Shown here piece by piece: positions 47,291 to 59,266 of a stretch of DNA of 64,000 nt. The DNA comes from Lineus longissimus (lineage: Eukaryota > Nemertea > Pilidiophora > Heteronemertea > Lineidae): contig NC_088317.1 of assembly GCF_910592395.1 (NCBI RefSeq), positions 10,728,001-10,792,000 of the forward strand. The letters run 5' to 3'. The notes under the pieces were generated by a model, which saw only the letters and a program-made list of their open reading frames with translations, had not been told where the DNA came from and did not search any database. The translations under genes and the position numbers were made by a program. The first letter of the stretch is position 1; every line of letters begins with the position of its first letter.

Positions 47291-48629
47291 ACCCAAACTA
47301 ACAGCGAATATATATTCTTAAGATCCTTTTCTTGACCTCTGATGAGTTAATTTTGTCTGATGCAGTGTTTCAACACAAATTTGAGGGCGATTACAATCAC
47401 GAAAAAATCACACTCACCCAGTCTAGAATGCGCAGACGAAATGTCTGTTGGCTCCTCCATGTAGCGGGTATCCTCCCACCTGTTCAGGTCGGGGACAGAT
47501 CAACGTTGAGCAACTTGCCTAATCGGTAAAAACGCGGGAGGCAGTGCTATTACCGGAACGGTTCAGAACCGGCGATTTTCATCAAAAATCACCCGAAAAC
47601 TAAAAAATTAAGCAACGGCTGCAAAAATAAAGTACACGTTGTTCGTTAGCAGGTTATGAAACGTAACCTAACCAAATTTCAGGTCGTTCCGTGCGGCAGT
47701 TTCGGAGATACGTGTCGAAAACCACATCCCTCGGGTCCTGGCGATCGGCTCAGTAAAAACAATAGACCATATCCACGGAGTTGTGGATATGGTCTAATGA
47801 TATATTGGCTAACATTCCTGATAAAGATAACTTTTGTGTTGCTATACATGATGATTGCTTGATTTTTAGCCGTAATGAGTCTGAGCACATGCAGCACCTT
47901 CAACGTATTCTACAAGTTTTTCAGGAACATGGATTATAGCTGTCAGCCCAAAAATGCCGTTTGTTTCGATCACGCTGTACTTACATTGGTCATGAAATTT
48001 CCATTTCAGAACCAAAGGGGATTGTTCAAGTCCGAGCAATGATGGACAAGTGTGCAGCAATTAGAAACATGAAGAAACCCTGTAACCAGAGGGAGGTCAG
48101 ACGCTTTATTAGTGCAGTTACATTTCTTTCCATGTATTTACCAAAACTCCAGATTCTATTAAAACCACTACATTCTCTTTCTAGGAAAAATCAAAGGTTT
48201 CTTTGAACTGAGGAACATGAGGACAGTCATGAGAAGATCAGAGAACTTCTTTTATCCCCTCAAATCTTATGTGCCCCTCAAGGCACTGGTGATTTCCATT
48301 TGTACAGTGATACTTCTAGGTCCGCCACAGGTTCAGTGTTAATGCAAGACATTTGTGGACAACAGCACGTTGTTGGTTATTACAGCAAAATCTTGCCCAA
48401 TGCCGCACAAAGGTACAGTGTAAGTGAGCTTGAATTAACATGTCTTCTAATCAATGTTACAGCTTGGAAATATTACTTACAATTTACAACATTTCACTGC
48501 TATGTTGATCACTCGTCTCTAGTTCAGATGTATAAGTCAAAACACCAGCCACCTACTCTTAGGTTGGAAAAACTATGGGAGCGACTGTCTCAGTATTGAT
48601 TTGATATTTCTTACTGTAAAGGATCCGAC

Positions 48630-48962
48630 ATGGTTATTTCAGATTTTCTTAGCAGAGCACCAAGGGAAGATGACGATCAACTTGAAAGAATTATGCCGAT
48701 AGCCCTTTCGGCACAGCTAGTACAATTCTGCCCATTGTCTGCAGATGATCATGCCTTTCCTTCCAGAGCAGCTCCAGTAGAACGACCAGTAACCCGAGCG
48801 TTTGCGAGACAAATGAACATTCCTGTCAAGCCAGTTTTTCCAGAGAGACCACCCATACCCCGATATGCAGATGTCCCTGAGGCTGAGGCTGATGCTAACC
48901 AGGATCAGCCGATACCAGATGCTCCACAGCCAGTGGCCCCGGCTCTGCCAGATGTTAATCCA
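48630..48962 (+). pseudogene. Outer Gypsy-type: pol linker, left part
   Basis: Continues after RNase H with MVISDFLSRAPREDDDQ, then an Ala/Pro-rich stretch (RPVTRAFARQMN, PERPPIPRYAD), cut at 48962 by the A-type element. The linker resumes at 57542 beyond it. Confidence 0.65.
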
Positions 48963-49730
48963 TGAAATGGCCAGGGCCATTGTGCTCACCTGTCGATATG
49001 AAAGGGAGAGTGTGAGGAAGAACTTGTCATTGTTAGGCGTTGATCATGCAATAGTTGTGGGATGGTGTGGTTTGTCTTGAAAAATCATACCATTGCCAAG
49101 AAAAGGTTCTTTAGATTACACACTTAGCATTAGCAATAGCACTACCAGCAGCCTCTGGAGAAATTACCGAATTCTCCACCAAAGTTGGGTTCTCATTCTT
49201 GTAGTGGTACCATGTTTTGACATCATTTTGTATGCTTTAGCACACAAGATGCACTGTCATGACTGTCAAGTGTCACTCAAAACATCACAACTAAGTTAGG
49301 TCTACCTCGGGGAAATATCAGCCTCGGCTTATCATGAGCTGCAAAAGGTAAAGTGCAAAACACAAATTGCCAACCTACAATATATATTCTATGAGTAAGA
49401 GGGATTAAGGATTCAGTATAGGTCAGGACACCATGACATCATCGAGACGTTATGACAATATCGGGTCCAACACTTACAGCTGTCATTAGTGTCAAGACAC
49501 TCCCTGAATGTTTTTTTTCATTCAGCAGACACAATGGACACACCAATTCGCCACGTCAACAATAAAGCCTGCCCTGCCCAAGGCTTGGGTAGTAAATATA
49601 AGACTAGTACAAGCCTATCGGCGTCTGATTCACAATGTGGTTTGTGAGGAGTGTCATAGTCGTCAACAGTGTAGCTTACGTATTTCGAAGACCAGTGGAA
49701 TTGGCGGCGTCAAATTATTAGTGAAATTTA

Positions 49731-49757
49731 TAATTTACAAATTACAAATTACAAATC
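49731..49757 (-). repeat. LINE 3'-tail-like microsatellite
   Basis: On the minus strand, ATTTGTAATTTGTAATTTGT follows AATAAACG, which looks like the short tandem-repeat tail of a CR1-type LINE. Confidence 0.45.
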
Positions 49758-49916
49758 GTTTATTGAAACCGTGTAAAAAGTTACATTTTACATAAGATGA
49801 AAGTACAATGACCATAAGCATGATGAACTAAATAACTGGTGTGACATTGTTGTGGATTTGGTGGTGTGCAGCTGGAGGAGTGGACAATGTCACAACCAGG
49901 GTTCCTACATTATGTA

Positions 49917-50390
49917 CAGTGGAACCTCCGTTAGTAGACACCTCTCTATTAAAGACAACCTTTCCAATAAGGACACTGGTTTTGGTCCCAAATTGGTTGT
50001 TTCCATTCAATTTTGACTTCTCTAATCAGTCTTTGGGTGTTCCGAATGCTTGACACATTTCGAACATGTTTTGGTTGGAAACAACCCTACAGTCTTACAC
50101 TTATGGCTGAATGAATGACAGTGCATTTTCGTGTAAGCTCGGTGACGAAATGCTGCGACACTATTCGTCACCAACATGCTAGGTGTCCACATCGAGGAGT
50201 AGATGATGTCACTACATGTACCAGGGTTTGTACTTTCATATACAGTGGGCCTACTTTTTGTGGACACCTTTCTATTGAGGACAACCTCTTTAATAAGGAC
50301 AGTAGTTTTTGGTTCCAAATTGGTTGTTTCCATTCAACTCGACTTCTCAGTTTAGGACACCTCTCTGTTAAAACAGCACTTTTCAGTCCC
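49917..50390 (+). repeat. Two copies of the CCTC..GGACAC dispersed repeat
   Basis: Copies at about 49917-50040 and 50245-50390 share CTCTATTAAAGACAACC-like and AATAAGGACA words, followed by CCAAATTGGTTGTTTCCATT. A more diverged relative lies at 26880-27030. Frames through both are not coding. Confidence 0.7.
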
Positions 50391-50429
50391 TGGCGCATTT
50401 CTGGAAATTTCATGCTATAGAGCAATTGG

Positions 50430-51995
50430 TTCAGCTAAGTGACAAGAACAGTACTATAAGACGGTTTTAAAAAGTTGAAAATTATTTATTTAAATGACAT
50501 ATGAATGGTTCAGCAGTAATTGGCAGTGTGCATTATGTAATGAAATATGATTTACATAATATAACATTTTTGTGACAAATAGTACAGATGATGGATAAAT
50601 CGATACAGTGGATAGCTGTTAGAATATGCAATACATGCAATAGCATTTGTTTTTATTGAGATTTTGCGAGAACCAAGTGGTATTTTGACAAGATAATAGA
50701 AAGCCAATAACACTACAAGAACATGACTTCAATACATTGACATTGTAGTACTTGGTATACTAAAAATATTCAAAGATGGGTATCTTGAGTTAAAGTACAA
50801 GATGTATGAATGAAGGAGGCACTCGGGTAAGAAATGGTGTCGCTAATGAAAGATTAGAATTAAGACATATCTCTGTATTTCATGTGGTGTACTGACAAAT
50901 GGTGCAGTTTGTTAGCAATTTTGTACATAGTTGGTGTGTCATGTTTATTCATACATCTTGCTATATAAAAGCGAGTGAGAGAGGCATTGTGACATTAGAG
51001 TGTTGTATATCTATAGAATATGTGACCCGTCACAGCAAAACCAGGTACATGTCGCACAGAAGATGAGCCTAAATGACACCAGGAGATAATGGAAGAAATT
51101 GATGTGCTCATATTTTACAAAAGGCAGACAATAGATAAATGAACAAACAGTCCGTCTCAACCTGCCAAGCTCAGAGCGACATGCGTCTGGTTTTGCTGTG
51201 ACGGGTCACATATACAAAGTTTACATAAAACAAGATTTGTATGTTTATTTAGGAGGAGTACAAAAGTTGTATATAAAATGCCGACTTCATAATGATTTAT
51301 AGGACACAAAATTTGACATGACAGCATTTTATAAAATATGAATAATCTATAATGAGAATAGTTTTGTAGCACCAATGATTTGAAAATACTGAATTTATTT
51401 ATTGCATGAATAGAACACAAAAAACAGGATGATTACATGATTGTCACATGCGTGAAATATATTGTCATGGATGGGCATTGGGAACAAAAAGAATTGCTGT
51501 TATCAGCTGCATTGGTAGCGATTGCTTTAGCTGATTTTCAGAAACTGACAGGAATGAGAATGTTGATATAGTGTTGAAAAAATATTTTTATAACATACAT
51601 TGCATTCAAATAACACTAAGAAGTAGACGAGTACTAATTTCGCACACTTGAAAATATATGGACATTGACTGTCACTGGTAGTGGTAGTAGAGTAATTACA
51701 TGCCATCAGCAGCACTAATTCAGACAGTTTTCGCTGTGCTTCAGTAACTGACTGGAATGACTAAGTTTGATTGTGCTGAAATAATACATAATAACGTACA
51801 TTGCATAAACAAAATGATTACAAGATTTGTACTGTCTTGAAATATATGGACAGGGACAGTCACTGGAAGTTTGACATGCCATCAGTTGCACTGCTCCCGA
51901 CAGTTTTCACTGTGCTTCAGTAACTGACTTGAATGACTAAGTTTGATTGTTCTGTATTTGCCTCCATTTGGATTTTGTGAACAAAAGTTACTAAC
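50430..51995. other. AT-rich non-coding region with a MITE
   Basis: No gene recognised. It contains a MITE at 51021-51210. Segments at about 51530-51600 and 51730-51800, and at 51640-51680 and 51840-51880, share words (CTGACTGGAATGA-like, AAATATATGGACA), suggesting a local duplication of about 190 bp. Confidence 0.4.
51021..51210. mobile_element. 190-bp MITE with TA target duplication
   Basis: The ends TGTGACCCGTCACAGCAAAA and TTTTGCTGTGACGGGTCACA form inverted repeats of about 38 bp with a few mismatches. TA flanks both sides (51019-51020, 51211-51212), as expected for a Tc1/mariner-type MITE. Confidence 0.85.
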
Positions 51996-52765
51996 CTTGT
52001 GTAATTGAAGTGTCGAATTCGCCTTGGTCGAAATGATAATACAGTAAATAAATCTATTGAATGTTGCTGAAAAGAAAACATTTACTACGTTAGAAGCCAT
52101 GTACATGATAACACCACCACCACCATTATCAATATCATCACAAGTCAACTGGGGAATATGTGTGATATTTGTTCAAAACTTGCGTATATGGTATTTGCAG
52201 GTCTATTGTATTGTAATATATTTTTCACTTTCAAAATTAACTTTTTTACTAGAAATTATGAATCAATACTAACCGTAAGAAGCGTATGAAATTACAGAAG
52301 GCCTTCGTCGAAAATATGTAATGTACTTGTACTCATTCGTGTCATTAAACCTGAAAGCAGCACAGCATAACAGTGAAATTACCGTGACATCAATGGATGT
52401 CAAACTAACGTAGTGACGTAAATTTGAATTCGAAGTGCACAATTTCACAATTAAGGTTTTGAACACATTGAGAACTGAAAAACTTCATACAAATGCTTTC
52501 ACACCAATGATATGATTGTGGCGCTCCTGATGAGGTATCGCCCTCTGCTAAACAGCTTTGGTCGTAACTAGGGTAAATGTTTTTTTCAAGTGATATGAGC
52601 GATGCAATACCTTAAATACCACTAGCGCCACGTAGCAGTCAATGAAGTTGTGCTGGTACCCCATTAACGTCATGCTTCAAATTTGAAGAAATTAATATTA
52701 CCTTCATCAAGTACGTAAAATTTATACACCAGGCCTTTGTCGAAAATGTAGATCTCGAAGTCTAA
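51996..52765 (-). other. Three exon-like blocks, possibly duplicated
   Basis: On the minus strand three blocks are each bounded by good splice signals: 52765-52702 (acceptor CATTACAG, donor GTAATA), 52350-52274 (acceptor CTTTCAG, donor GTTAGT) and 52066-51996 (acceptor CTTTTCAG, donor GTTAGT). Each contains a version of TTTCGACNAAGGC. The first translates openly with DFEIYIFDKGLVYKF; the second has a stop in the matching frame. They may be relics of a duplicated exon of an unknown gene, or repeats with chance splice sites. Confidence 0.3.
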
Positions 52766-54719
52766 CTGTAATGAAAGAAAACATCAATGTGACAATATGG
52801 TCTACTATTTATGAGGGGGAGAACGGGTATTTTCGGGACACTGGGATGGGCCGAAAATAACTGTCGGGATTCGGGATAGACACCCTTATTTTAGCGGGAT
52901 TCGAGACAAGCCGTGTTTTGCGTCACGATTCGGCTAAAATTGCATATTGGGAAACGGGATAAGCCTTTTTTCCTAACGGAACGTCGAGACAGTTACCCCC
53001 CCCCCTTCCCCGTTCCCACCCTCATGACATGTAGCATTGATTGTATTGTAGGCCTATTGTTACTCACAATCTATTTTTTTGTAATTGATACTGGTAGTAT
53101 CAATGTGAAATATGCCACACGTTGGGAGCATGCAAGGCCTAGTACAATACACCATCATCACAATCAAATATTTCAATAATACACTGTCAACGAGAGTGAA
53201 TGTTCAACCATCAATCACGTGCATTGTAGTGTAGCCTACATCCCCCATGACGGCTTGCGCCCCGCTGACACGACGAGCACATGGCTGAGCCAATCCATCG
53301 CCTATACACTACTTTACAAAAATCGACACCTACTGAAACTTTCACTAATTATTCTCGGAAATGTACTTTATCGTTACATCAATAAATGCACATTCGAATT
53401 TCAAAACTACCACTTATTTTTGCCGTGAAACTGACCTGAGTTATCGAAACACCGCCACTACGAAAAGAGGAAGAAGCAGGTCCGCATTTATCGAAATATT
53501 GCTAAATATAATTGTCAAAATGTCGACCAAATTACCAATTAAATCACAATAAACTTATCAAATGTTCACTCATGCCTTTGGGTGAAAAAATACTGATTTT
53601 TCAATCATTCTCAATTTTACAAATCACCAATCACAAAAAGAAATAATGATGCAATTACCCAAAATAGATGAGATTTGACCACTGGTATAATTCCGCCATC
53701 TTTGATATCGGCATCGTCACCACCACTTCAAATTCTAAAGTCTTATTCAGGCCTAATATGTGTCACCTGCTGTGGTAAAATGGCTTGTTTTATCAATAAA
53801 TAACAAAATATGATCTTTGTAAATAAAATCGGAGATCTTCTGGTGTGTTTTTATGTGAATTTATTACGAACTATCAATGCAGCGCAGGGCAGCCATCGTG
53901 TTCTCATGCGTAGTGGCGATGCGATAGCCATCCGCGGCACTGCTTTTCAAGATGGTGGCAATTGCCCAGTGCTAGAGGCGTTGTAAGGAAAATTGAGAAC
54001 AGGCCCCTAATGAATGAACTCTCAACGATATCGATATATTTTCGTAATTCCAGCACAACTGTTCAACAATGAACGTCCACCGACAATCCCACTTAACGAA
54101 TATTAATATCAATTCATATCATGTATCTTAAAACGCTTTTATTTCATTTTAAAAAGAGTTATCGAGTGAACGATGACCTCCTACCGTACCCTCGAAATAA
54201 ACAGCCAAAATGACCACAAAAACACCTTTTTAGAAAAAAACAGCGATTTTTACGAAATAAATGTCATCAGAGACGAAACTAGACACTAATTTAGCTAGGT
54301 ATGCACAGTAATAGTACCTGAAGTGATCGATTTCAAGGAGAAAATACACTGAAAACAACTTTTCAGGAACAGAAATAAGATCACATTGTGAATAATAACT
54401 ATAAGAAGAGAAAGATCATCAATTTAGTCAACTCATACTCCTGGTCCTATTAGCAGATAGCGAAAATGTCCATGCATGTAGGCCCCTGTAATGGCATACA
54501 CATGGCATGCATGTGCAGAGGCCTACTCCATGTACTCGAAGTGAAAATTGGGTTGTGGGGCCTAATCTATTACAAAAGATTTGCTTACAATCATGAGTTT
54601 ACGTATGAATATTACATTCAAATAGCTTGGATCACCGTTAGCAATCATATTATCATATTACCAGTTGACATCGTGTGTTAACTTATTTACTTTTGGACTT
54701 TGGATTCACGATCACGTAC
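52766..54719. other. Non-coding region inside the A-type segment
   Basis: A short inverted-like stretch of GGGATTCGGGA words (52810-52990), a C-run at about 52996-53006, and several GCCATCTTTG/CAAGATGGTGGC words (53696, 53948) resembling YY1 sites. No gene recognised. Confidence 0.3.
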
Positions 54720-55090
54720 TACACACTCAGTCATGTCAGTGGTTGTGTCTCCCGCATGAATTTGCTACAACGTTAGTTCTGCACATTTATACAGCGGGTG
54801 AACGGAGCATGGAAATCACTGAGAAAAATGGCTGTTTGAGCACTTGCGACACATTTACAAAAGTTAAAAGCAACAATTTTTAGTGAATGTTTACCCGATG
54901 AGTAGTGTCTACGTCATTATAACCCATCAAAATGAGTTTAAAAGCGCATAGTGTAACGAAAGGTTCTGGCTTGTCTCTAATCTCAATCCAATGACGGCAT
55001 CCGCCATTTTGCCATAATGTCGAAACTTCGGGATCGTCAAATAGAATGGACATCTTATAATTTCTGACGCACACTACTACTGTTTTCTTC
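54720..55090 (+). repeat. Dispersed ~330-bp repeat family, second copy
   Basis: Similar to 56060-56430 over TTTACAAAAGTTAAAAGCAA-like, GATGAGTAGTGTCT, TTATAACCCAT, GTAACGAAAGGTTCTGGCTT, TCCAATGACGGCA, and GAAACTTCGGGATCGTCAAA. Confidence 0.75.
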
Positions 55091-55401
55091 ATCCATGGAG
55101 GTATTATAAAGACATCTTAGGCAAAATTAAGATAAGCATTTCATTGACAAAGAGTGATTACGAGAATCTACTGGAGCTCTGATGTTGGATGGGAGATGCA
55201 AGGTTTTTGTTTGATTCTGAATTGAGTGTAGCTCAGCCCTTCTCCCCAGGTGATCTCTGATTGTCATGTGGTCAGATAATGTTGAAATCCAGCAGTCAGC
55301 CATCATGTCCCGACCATGCATGCATGCCATCACTGTTATACTGATATAGAGTAGGCTATAGTATAACATATGAAAAAACATAGTTACAAGACAGTCCTAT
55401 G

Positions 55402-55928
55402 GTCGGATTCATAAGTAAATGTACGTCACTGCCCTTTTGGGCCGCTGCGCAAAAACTACTGGGCCGATTTCTTCAAAGTTTGGTTTTTCTTGAATCTAAT
55501 TTCGGGACCCAAGAGGATTTTCATATTTCAGTAACCATAGTTACGAAAAAATTTTTTTGTATGTATTGGTGTACATTGTATAGTGTATTGATTTTGACAT
55601 TTTCTCCTCTGTACTGCTTATTTCTGGATGCATTTTGCTGAAATGTTCAGGTTAATTTTTTTTCGTGTGTATCTTTAAAGCTGCCAAGTTTCATTTAGAA
55701 CTATCCATCAAAAAAATCGGGCCCTCCAGATTCCCCCAAAATGGCCACCCCAAAGGGCTCCAAAGTTGACAATTTTTTTCTTTATAATTTGCAAATCTCT
55801 AACCTGGAAATTGTGTTGGGTCCCGAAATTAGATTCAAGAAAAACCAAACTTTGAAGAAATCGGCACAATAGTTTTTGCACAGCGACCCAGAAGGGCAGT
55901 GTCAGTGACATTTACTTATGAATCCGAC
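55402..55928. mobile_element. Fold-back element with ~120-bp inverted ends
   Basis: The left arm starting GTCGGATTCATAAGTAAATG is the reverse complement of the right arm ending CATTTACTTATGAATCCGAC. The arms pair through CCAAACTTTGAAG/CTTCAAAGTTTGG and TCCCGAAATTAGATTCAAG. The spacer (about 55520-55805) has no coding signal. Confidence 0.8.
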
Positions 55929-56059
55929 TATCACTATAGGCCTAACTATGACAGCTGCGCTTCACTTTGATCATTATCATCATCTACTTTAGTCAACCAG
56001 CTCAGATGACCTCTCTTGGGGCAGTGATCGGTAACGGTGAACTCCTTCCGACCCAACAG

Positions 56060-56430
56060 GCAAATGTTTACATTCGTGTTTCCGTGTATCATGGATTCAT
56101 GTGTATACTAACACCGTTGTTGTGTTGACACACTGACCGACTCTGTGTACATTTATACAGCGACGAAAAACGATCACAAAAATGGTTCTTTTAAAGCACT
56201 CTTGACATGTTTACAAAAATTAAAGCAAGTGTTTTTAGTAGAGGTTTACCTAATGAGTAGCGTCTGGGTGATTATAAACCATTAACTTGTGTTTAAAAGC
56301 CCACATTGTAACGAAAGGTTCCGGCTTGACGCTAATCTCCAATGACGGCAGCAGCCATTTTGCCATACCCTCGAAACTTTGGGATCGTCAAATGCAATGG
56401 AAATCACATGATTTCTGACACACACTGCTA
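56060..56430 (+). repeat. Dispersed ~330-bp repeat family, third copy
   Basis: See the copies at 46930-47290 and 54720-55090. This one has GATGAGTAGTGTCT in the variant form AATGAGTAGCGTCT and ends with CAGCCATTTTGCC and CGAAACTTTGGGATCGTC. Confidence 0.75.
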
Positions 56431-57457
56431 CAATTCATCATTTTATTGTTCTTCCACAGTATTATTACGCCACCCCATTTCGGATTCGCAAGGCAGCTTG
56501 TACCAACTGGCTCTGCATTGACTATCCCCATTCCAAGCCGAAGAACAGTGTGACAAGTTTCTCATTTTTCCTTCCAATCACAGTCAAAATTTTCTAAAAC
56601 AACCGGCAATGAGGACAAACTAATAATCTCAAACCAATCACAAGAATGTAATCAACACATACTACGACCCGCTCATCCGAAGAGCGGATGATTAAGTTTT
56701 AGTATTGATTCAAGGTGATTTAATTCCTTCTTCGTCTCGCTTCAAATTCATAAAATGGCTGTCTTCCATACTTGTAGTATGCAGATCTAGTGGCGCAGTA
56801 CAACACTGCGCATCTGGGATACCCGACGGATTGCCTCGAACCGCGAAATTCAAAACTGCTGGCAATGTGCCAACTGACATTTTTGCACAATACCGCCACC
56901 TAGTGATATGAAACGAAATTAATGTATTTAATATCGAAACCTCTATATCAGGCCGACCTCTAAAACTTCATTTCAAACATCAATCTGCTGGAATAAAGAA
57001 AATGGGCATTTTTAACCTTGACCTACTTATACCTGAATAGTAGGTCACACTGACCTAAATCTGTGTCAACATGTAGAGATGCCCAATAGGTGTCTACATA
57101 TCAAATTTAGAGAGTCTATGACCAATAGCAAAAAAACGTGCCATGATCAAAGAAATTTTAGAGTTCGACCTCTGTGACTTTGAAATGAAGGTCAAATCAA
57201 AACCCGTGTGATATGTGATGTACCTTTATTAGATACACCCACCATAAAATTTTCATCACTCTAGCTTTAACCATAAGCTTCAAAATGACAAAAATAGGTT
57301 TTCAAAGAGCGCCCCCTATATGGCAGACCAGCAGTCAAATTGCGCTGATTTTCATTCTGAAGGAAGGTCTTGCCTAGGGGTACCCACACACCAAGTATGA
57401 ACTTTCTGGGTCAAGCGGTTAAGAAACGTGCCACGATTTTGTCAAAAGTTAACGACG

Positions 57458-57495
<38 letters not shown>

Positions 57496-57541
57496 ACGTC
57501 AGACGCCGCGGTATCGTATAAGCTCATCTGACAGGTGAGCT

Positions 57542-57712
57542 AACAAGAGGACGTCATAGACCCACCTTTGCAGAATGATGACCAGCATCCTCTGCAAGTA
57601 GAGAACCAACCCCAACCAGGTGAATTGGCACCTATGAGAGACCTCGAACTAATAATACCAGGGGATATCTTCTACCCACCGCCAAAGACGAAACCCAGAC
57701 AACGGTTGGAAT
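57542..57712 (+). pseudogene. Outer Gypsy-type: pol linker, right part
   Basis: Resumes the linker beyond the A-type segment with EDVIDPPLQNDDQHPLQ, PMRDLELIIPGDIFYPPPK and a stop after RQRLE. It belongs between RNase H and integrase. Confidence 0.5.
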
Positions 57713-57729
57713 GATCAGCTAGTGCGCTG

Positions 57730-57870
57730 AATTGACGGCAGCCTTTCTGAGTTCTACTGAAAGGTTTCAGGAGAGACCGGGGTAATAATGTAAAGCGCTT
57801 TGAGCGGGCAAACGGCCTGGATACTGCGCTATATAAGACGCATCATTATTATTATTATTATTATTATCCC
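57730..57870 (+). mobile_element. SINE/LINE 3' tail with ATT repeat
   Basis: Contains GTAAAGCGCTTTGAGCG, then CTGCGCTATATAAGACGC and seven to eight ATT units (57847-57868). From memory this is the conserved tail of an L2/CR1-like LINE or of SINEs that use it. It separates the linker and integrase of the Gypsy element. Confidence 0.65.
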
Positions 57871-57987
57871 AGAATAACCCAGACTTGTCGACAGAGTTGT
57901 CAAGAAGCCGACAAAAGAGGATTCGAATAGGGAGAATGTCCAGAGTTTCTTCGCAAGCCGAAACCTCTGATAACCAGGATCGAGGAT

Positions 57988-59266
57988 TTGACGGCCCGTC
58001 ATATCCCAAACCAGTCTGAGCTAAACCGAGTTCTAAAAATCATAAAACGGAAAGTTATCAGAAATTATAATTTACCGTTTGAAGCACAACAATTCGGGGC
58101 AGCCCAGCAGTCTTCTCCAAACTTCAAACCTATTTATGATTATCTTGCCCATCAAATTCTACCAAAGGACAAGAAAGCAGCGAGAGTGATAATGCTTAGA
58201 GCAGAACAATATCTGTTGTGTAATGACATTCTTTTCAGAATATTCTTTCCGTCAAATAGCGATCATTTCTGTTTTCAGCTTGTGATTCCAGACCAGTTCA
58301 TTGATCCATTGATCGCCAAGTATCATGATTCTCTATTGAGCAATCACCAGGGTTGTGTTAGAACTTACCTTACAATGAGGAAATTGTTCTATTTTCATGG
58401 CATGTATCAACGTATCGTGTTTTACATCCAGTCTTGTGCCCAATGTCAGCAATTCAAAGGAAGAGCTGAAACACTGAGGCCATTCCATGACCGAATTTCA
58501 TTGGATTATTCACCATTTCAGACTATTTCTTTAGATTTCAAGAAGATGGTAACATCAAGATCAGGATATTCTTGGCTAATGGTTATAACTTGTGCTATAA
58601 CTAGATATACTGTATGTGTTCAAATGAAGACACTGGATGCTACAGTTGCAGGAACACCAGCAGAAAACCCAGAATGAGAAGAGCTCACAACGATTGTCAA
58701 AGAGTTCAACATATGCACAAGGACAGCATGTCTATTTGCATAAACCCAGTAGTTCTAGTCTTACATCAAATGCTAAGAAATTCACTGCTAAGTATGTAGG
58801 ACCATTTGTTGTTCATCGGGTGTTAGATCCTAGTCATGTATTACTTGCAGATCTAAAAGGTAGAATATTGCGAGATGTGTTTCATGTCAACCGTATAAAA
58901 CCGGCTTTTATGAGGGCAAGTGAGTCTAGAAATATTTCTAATTTGCAGAAGTTAAGGGAAGCGTTGGCCATGAAAACCCCACAGCAGAATGCTGAAGAGG
59001 ACCAGTGTCATTTCAACAGCGAGGACAGACCTGCATATCAGTTTGACTTTGTTGATGAAACAGGGAAAGAAATAAGTGATGATTGTTCTTGTACTGATAA
59101 TGATATCATGGCTGGCACAGTGCCAGCCCATCGATCTAGACGCAAGGGCCCAACGCCCCGCGTAGCGGCAAAAAAGCGAAGCTGGCGAAACATTTATAAC
59201 GGGTCACCTTCACTTATTATTGGACTTATAGCGCATTTACGGGGTTGCAACTATTTTGCTTTATAG
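57988..59266 (+). pseudogene. Outer Gypsy-type: integrase, core partly deleted
   Basis: The zinc-binding HHCC domain is present (YHDSLLSNHQG through CAQCQQFKGR, near 58320-58460), then the first catalytic Asp (ISLDFKKM) and SWLMVITCAITRYTV. After residue TLDAT (about 58643) the frame runs out; a second frame takes up the C-terminal SH3-like domain (FTAKYVGPFVVHRVLDPSHV, then VFHVNRIKP). The core between, with the other two catalytic acids, is missing. The tail (EEDQCHFNSEDRPAYQFDF) runs to a stop at 59264-59266. No 3' LTR was recognised downstream. Confidence 0.85.

Larger units (their letters stand above)
45583..47808. mobile_element. 2.2-kb insertion in the Gypsy reverse transcriptase
   Basis: Direct repeats TATTGG at 45577-45582 and 47803-47808 flank a segment with no coding signal, and the RT frame resumes after it. 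It is composite. It contains a fold-back unit (45591-46179), a ~330-bp dispersed repeat (46930-47290), and near its right end a 13-bp-arm hairpin at 47764-47795 (AGACCATATCCAC paired with GTGGATATGGTCT). That word also occurs near the left end (45606-45617). What moved it is unclear. Confidence 0.6.
44905..48599 (+). pseudogene. Outer Gypsy-type: reverse transcriptase and RNase H, split by an insertion
   Basis: The first part (44905-45575) has the N-terminal RT region, then RFVSDFRFLN, VIDLKSAFHTLPLS (motif A) and RLPMGMNMSPAKWQQ (motif B), with a stop near 45220. The second part (from about 47812) resumes with NIPDKDNFCVAIHDDCLIFS (motif C, where HDD replaces the usual YxDD), then the RT tail and RNase H: FHLYSDTSRSATGSVL, SELELTCL and CYVDHSSLV, giving the expected acidic residues. 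Stops lie near 47938, 48206 and 48598. The 45583-47808 insertion separates motifs B and C. Confidence 0.85.
48963..57541 (-). mobile_element. 8.6-kb segment with A-type ends inside the Gypsy element
   Basis: The 3' terminus at 48963 (AAATGGCC-AG-GGCCATT, then GTGCTCACC) and the 5' terminus at about 57541 (hairpin AGCTCATCTG paired with CAGGTGAGCT, then a GAC run at 57449-57495) face correctly as one reversed element. Gypsy sequence lies on both sides, so the segment probably entered as one unit. A monomer body is visible at about 57000-57440 (DR3 near 57171). The rest holds later or captured sequence: a LINE tail, two dispersed-repeat copies, MITEs and exon-like blocks. No Rep/helicase reading frame was seen. 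Confidence 0.6.

Noticed and set aside
52810-53010. Possible exon around the GGGATTCGGGA words
   Set aside because: Sequence is a low-complexity succession of related words with a C-run; no frame or splice pair is convincing.
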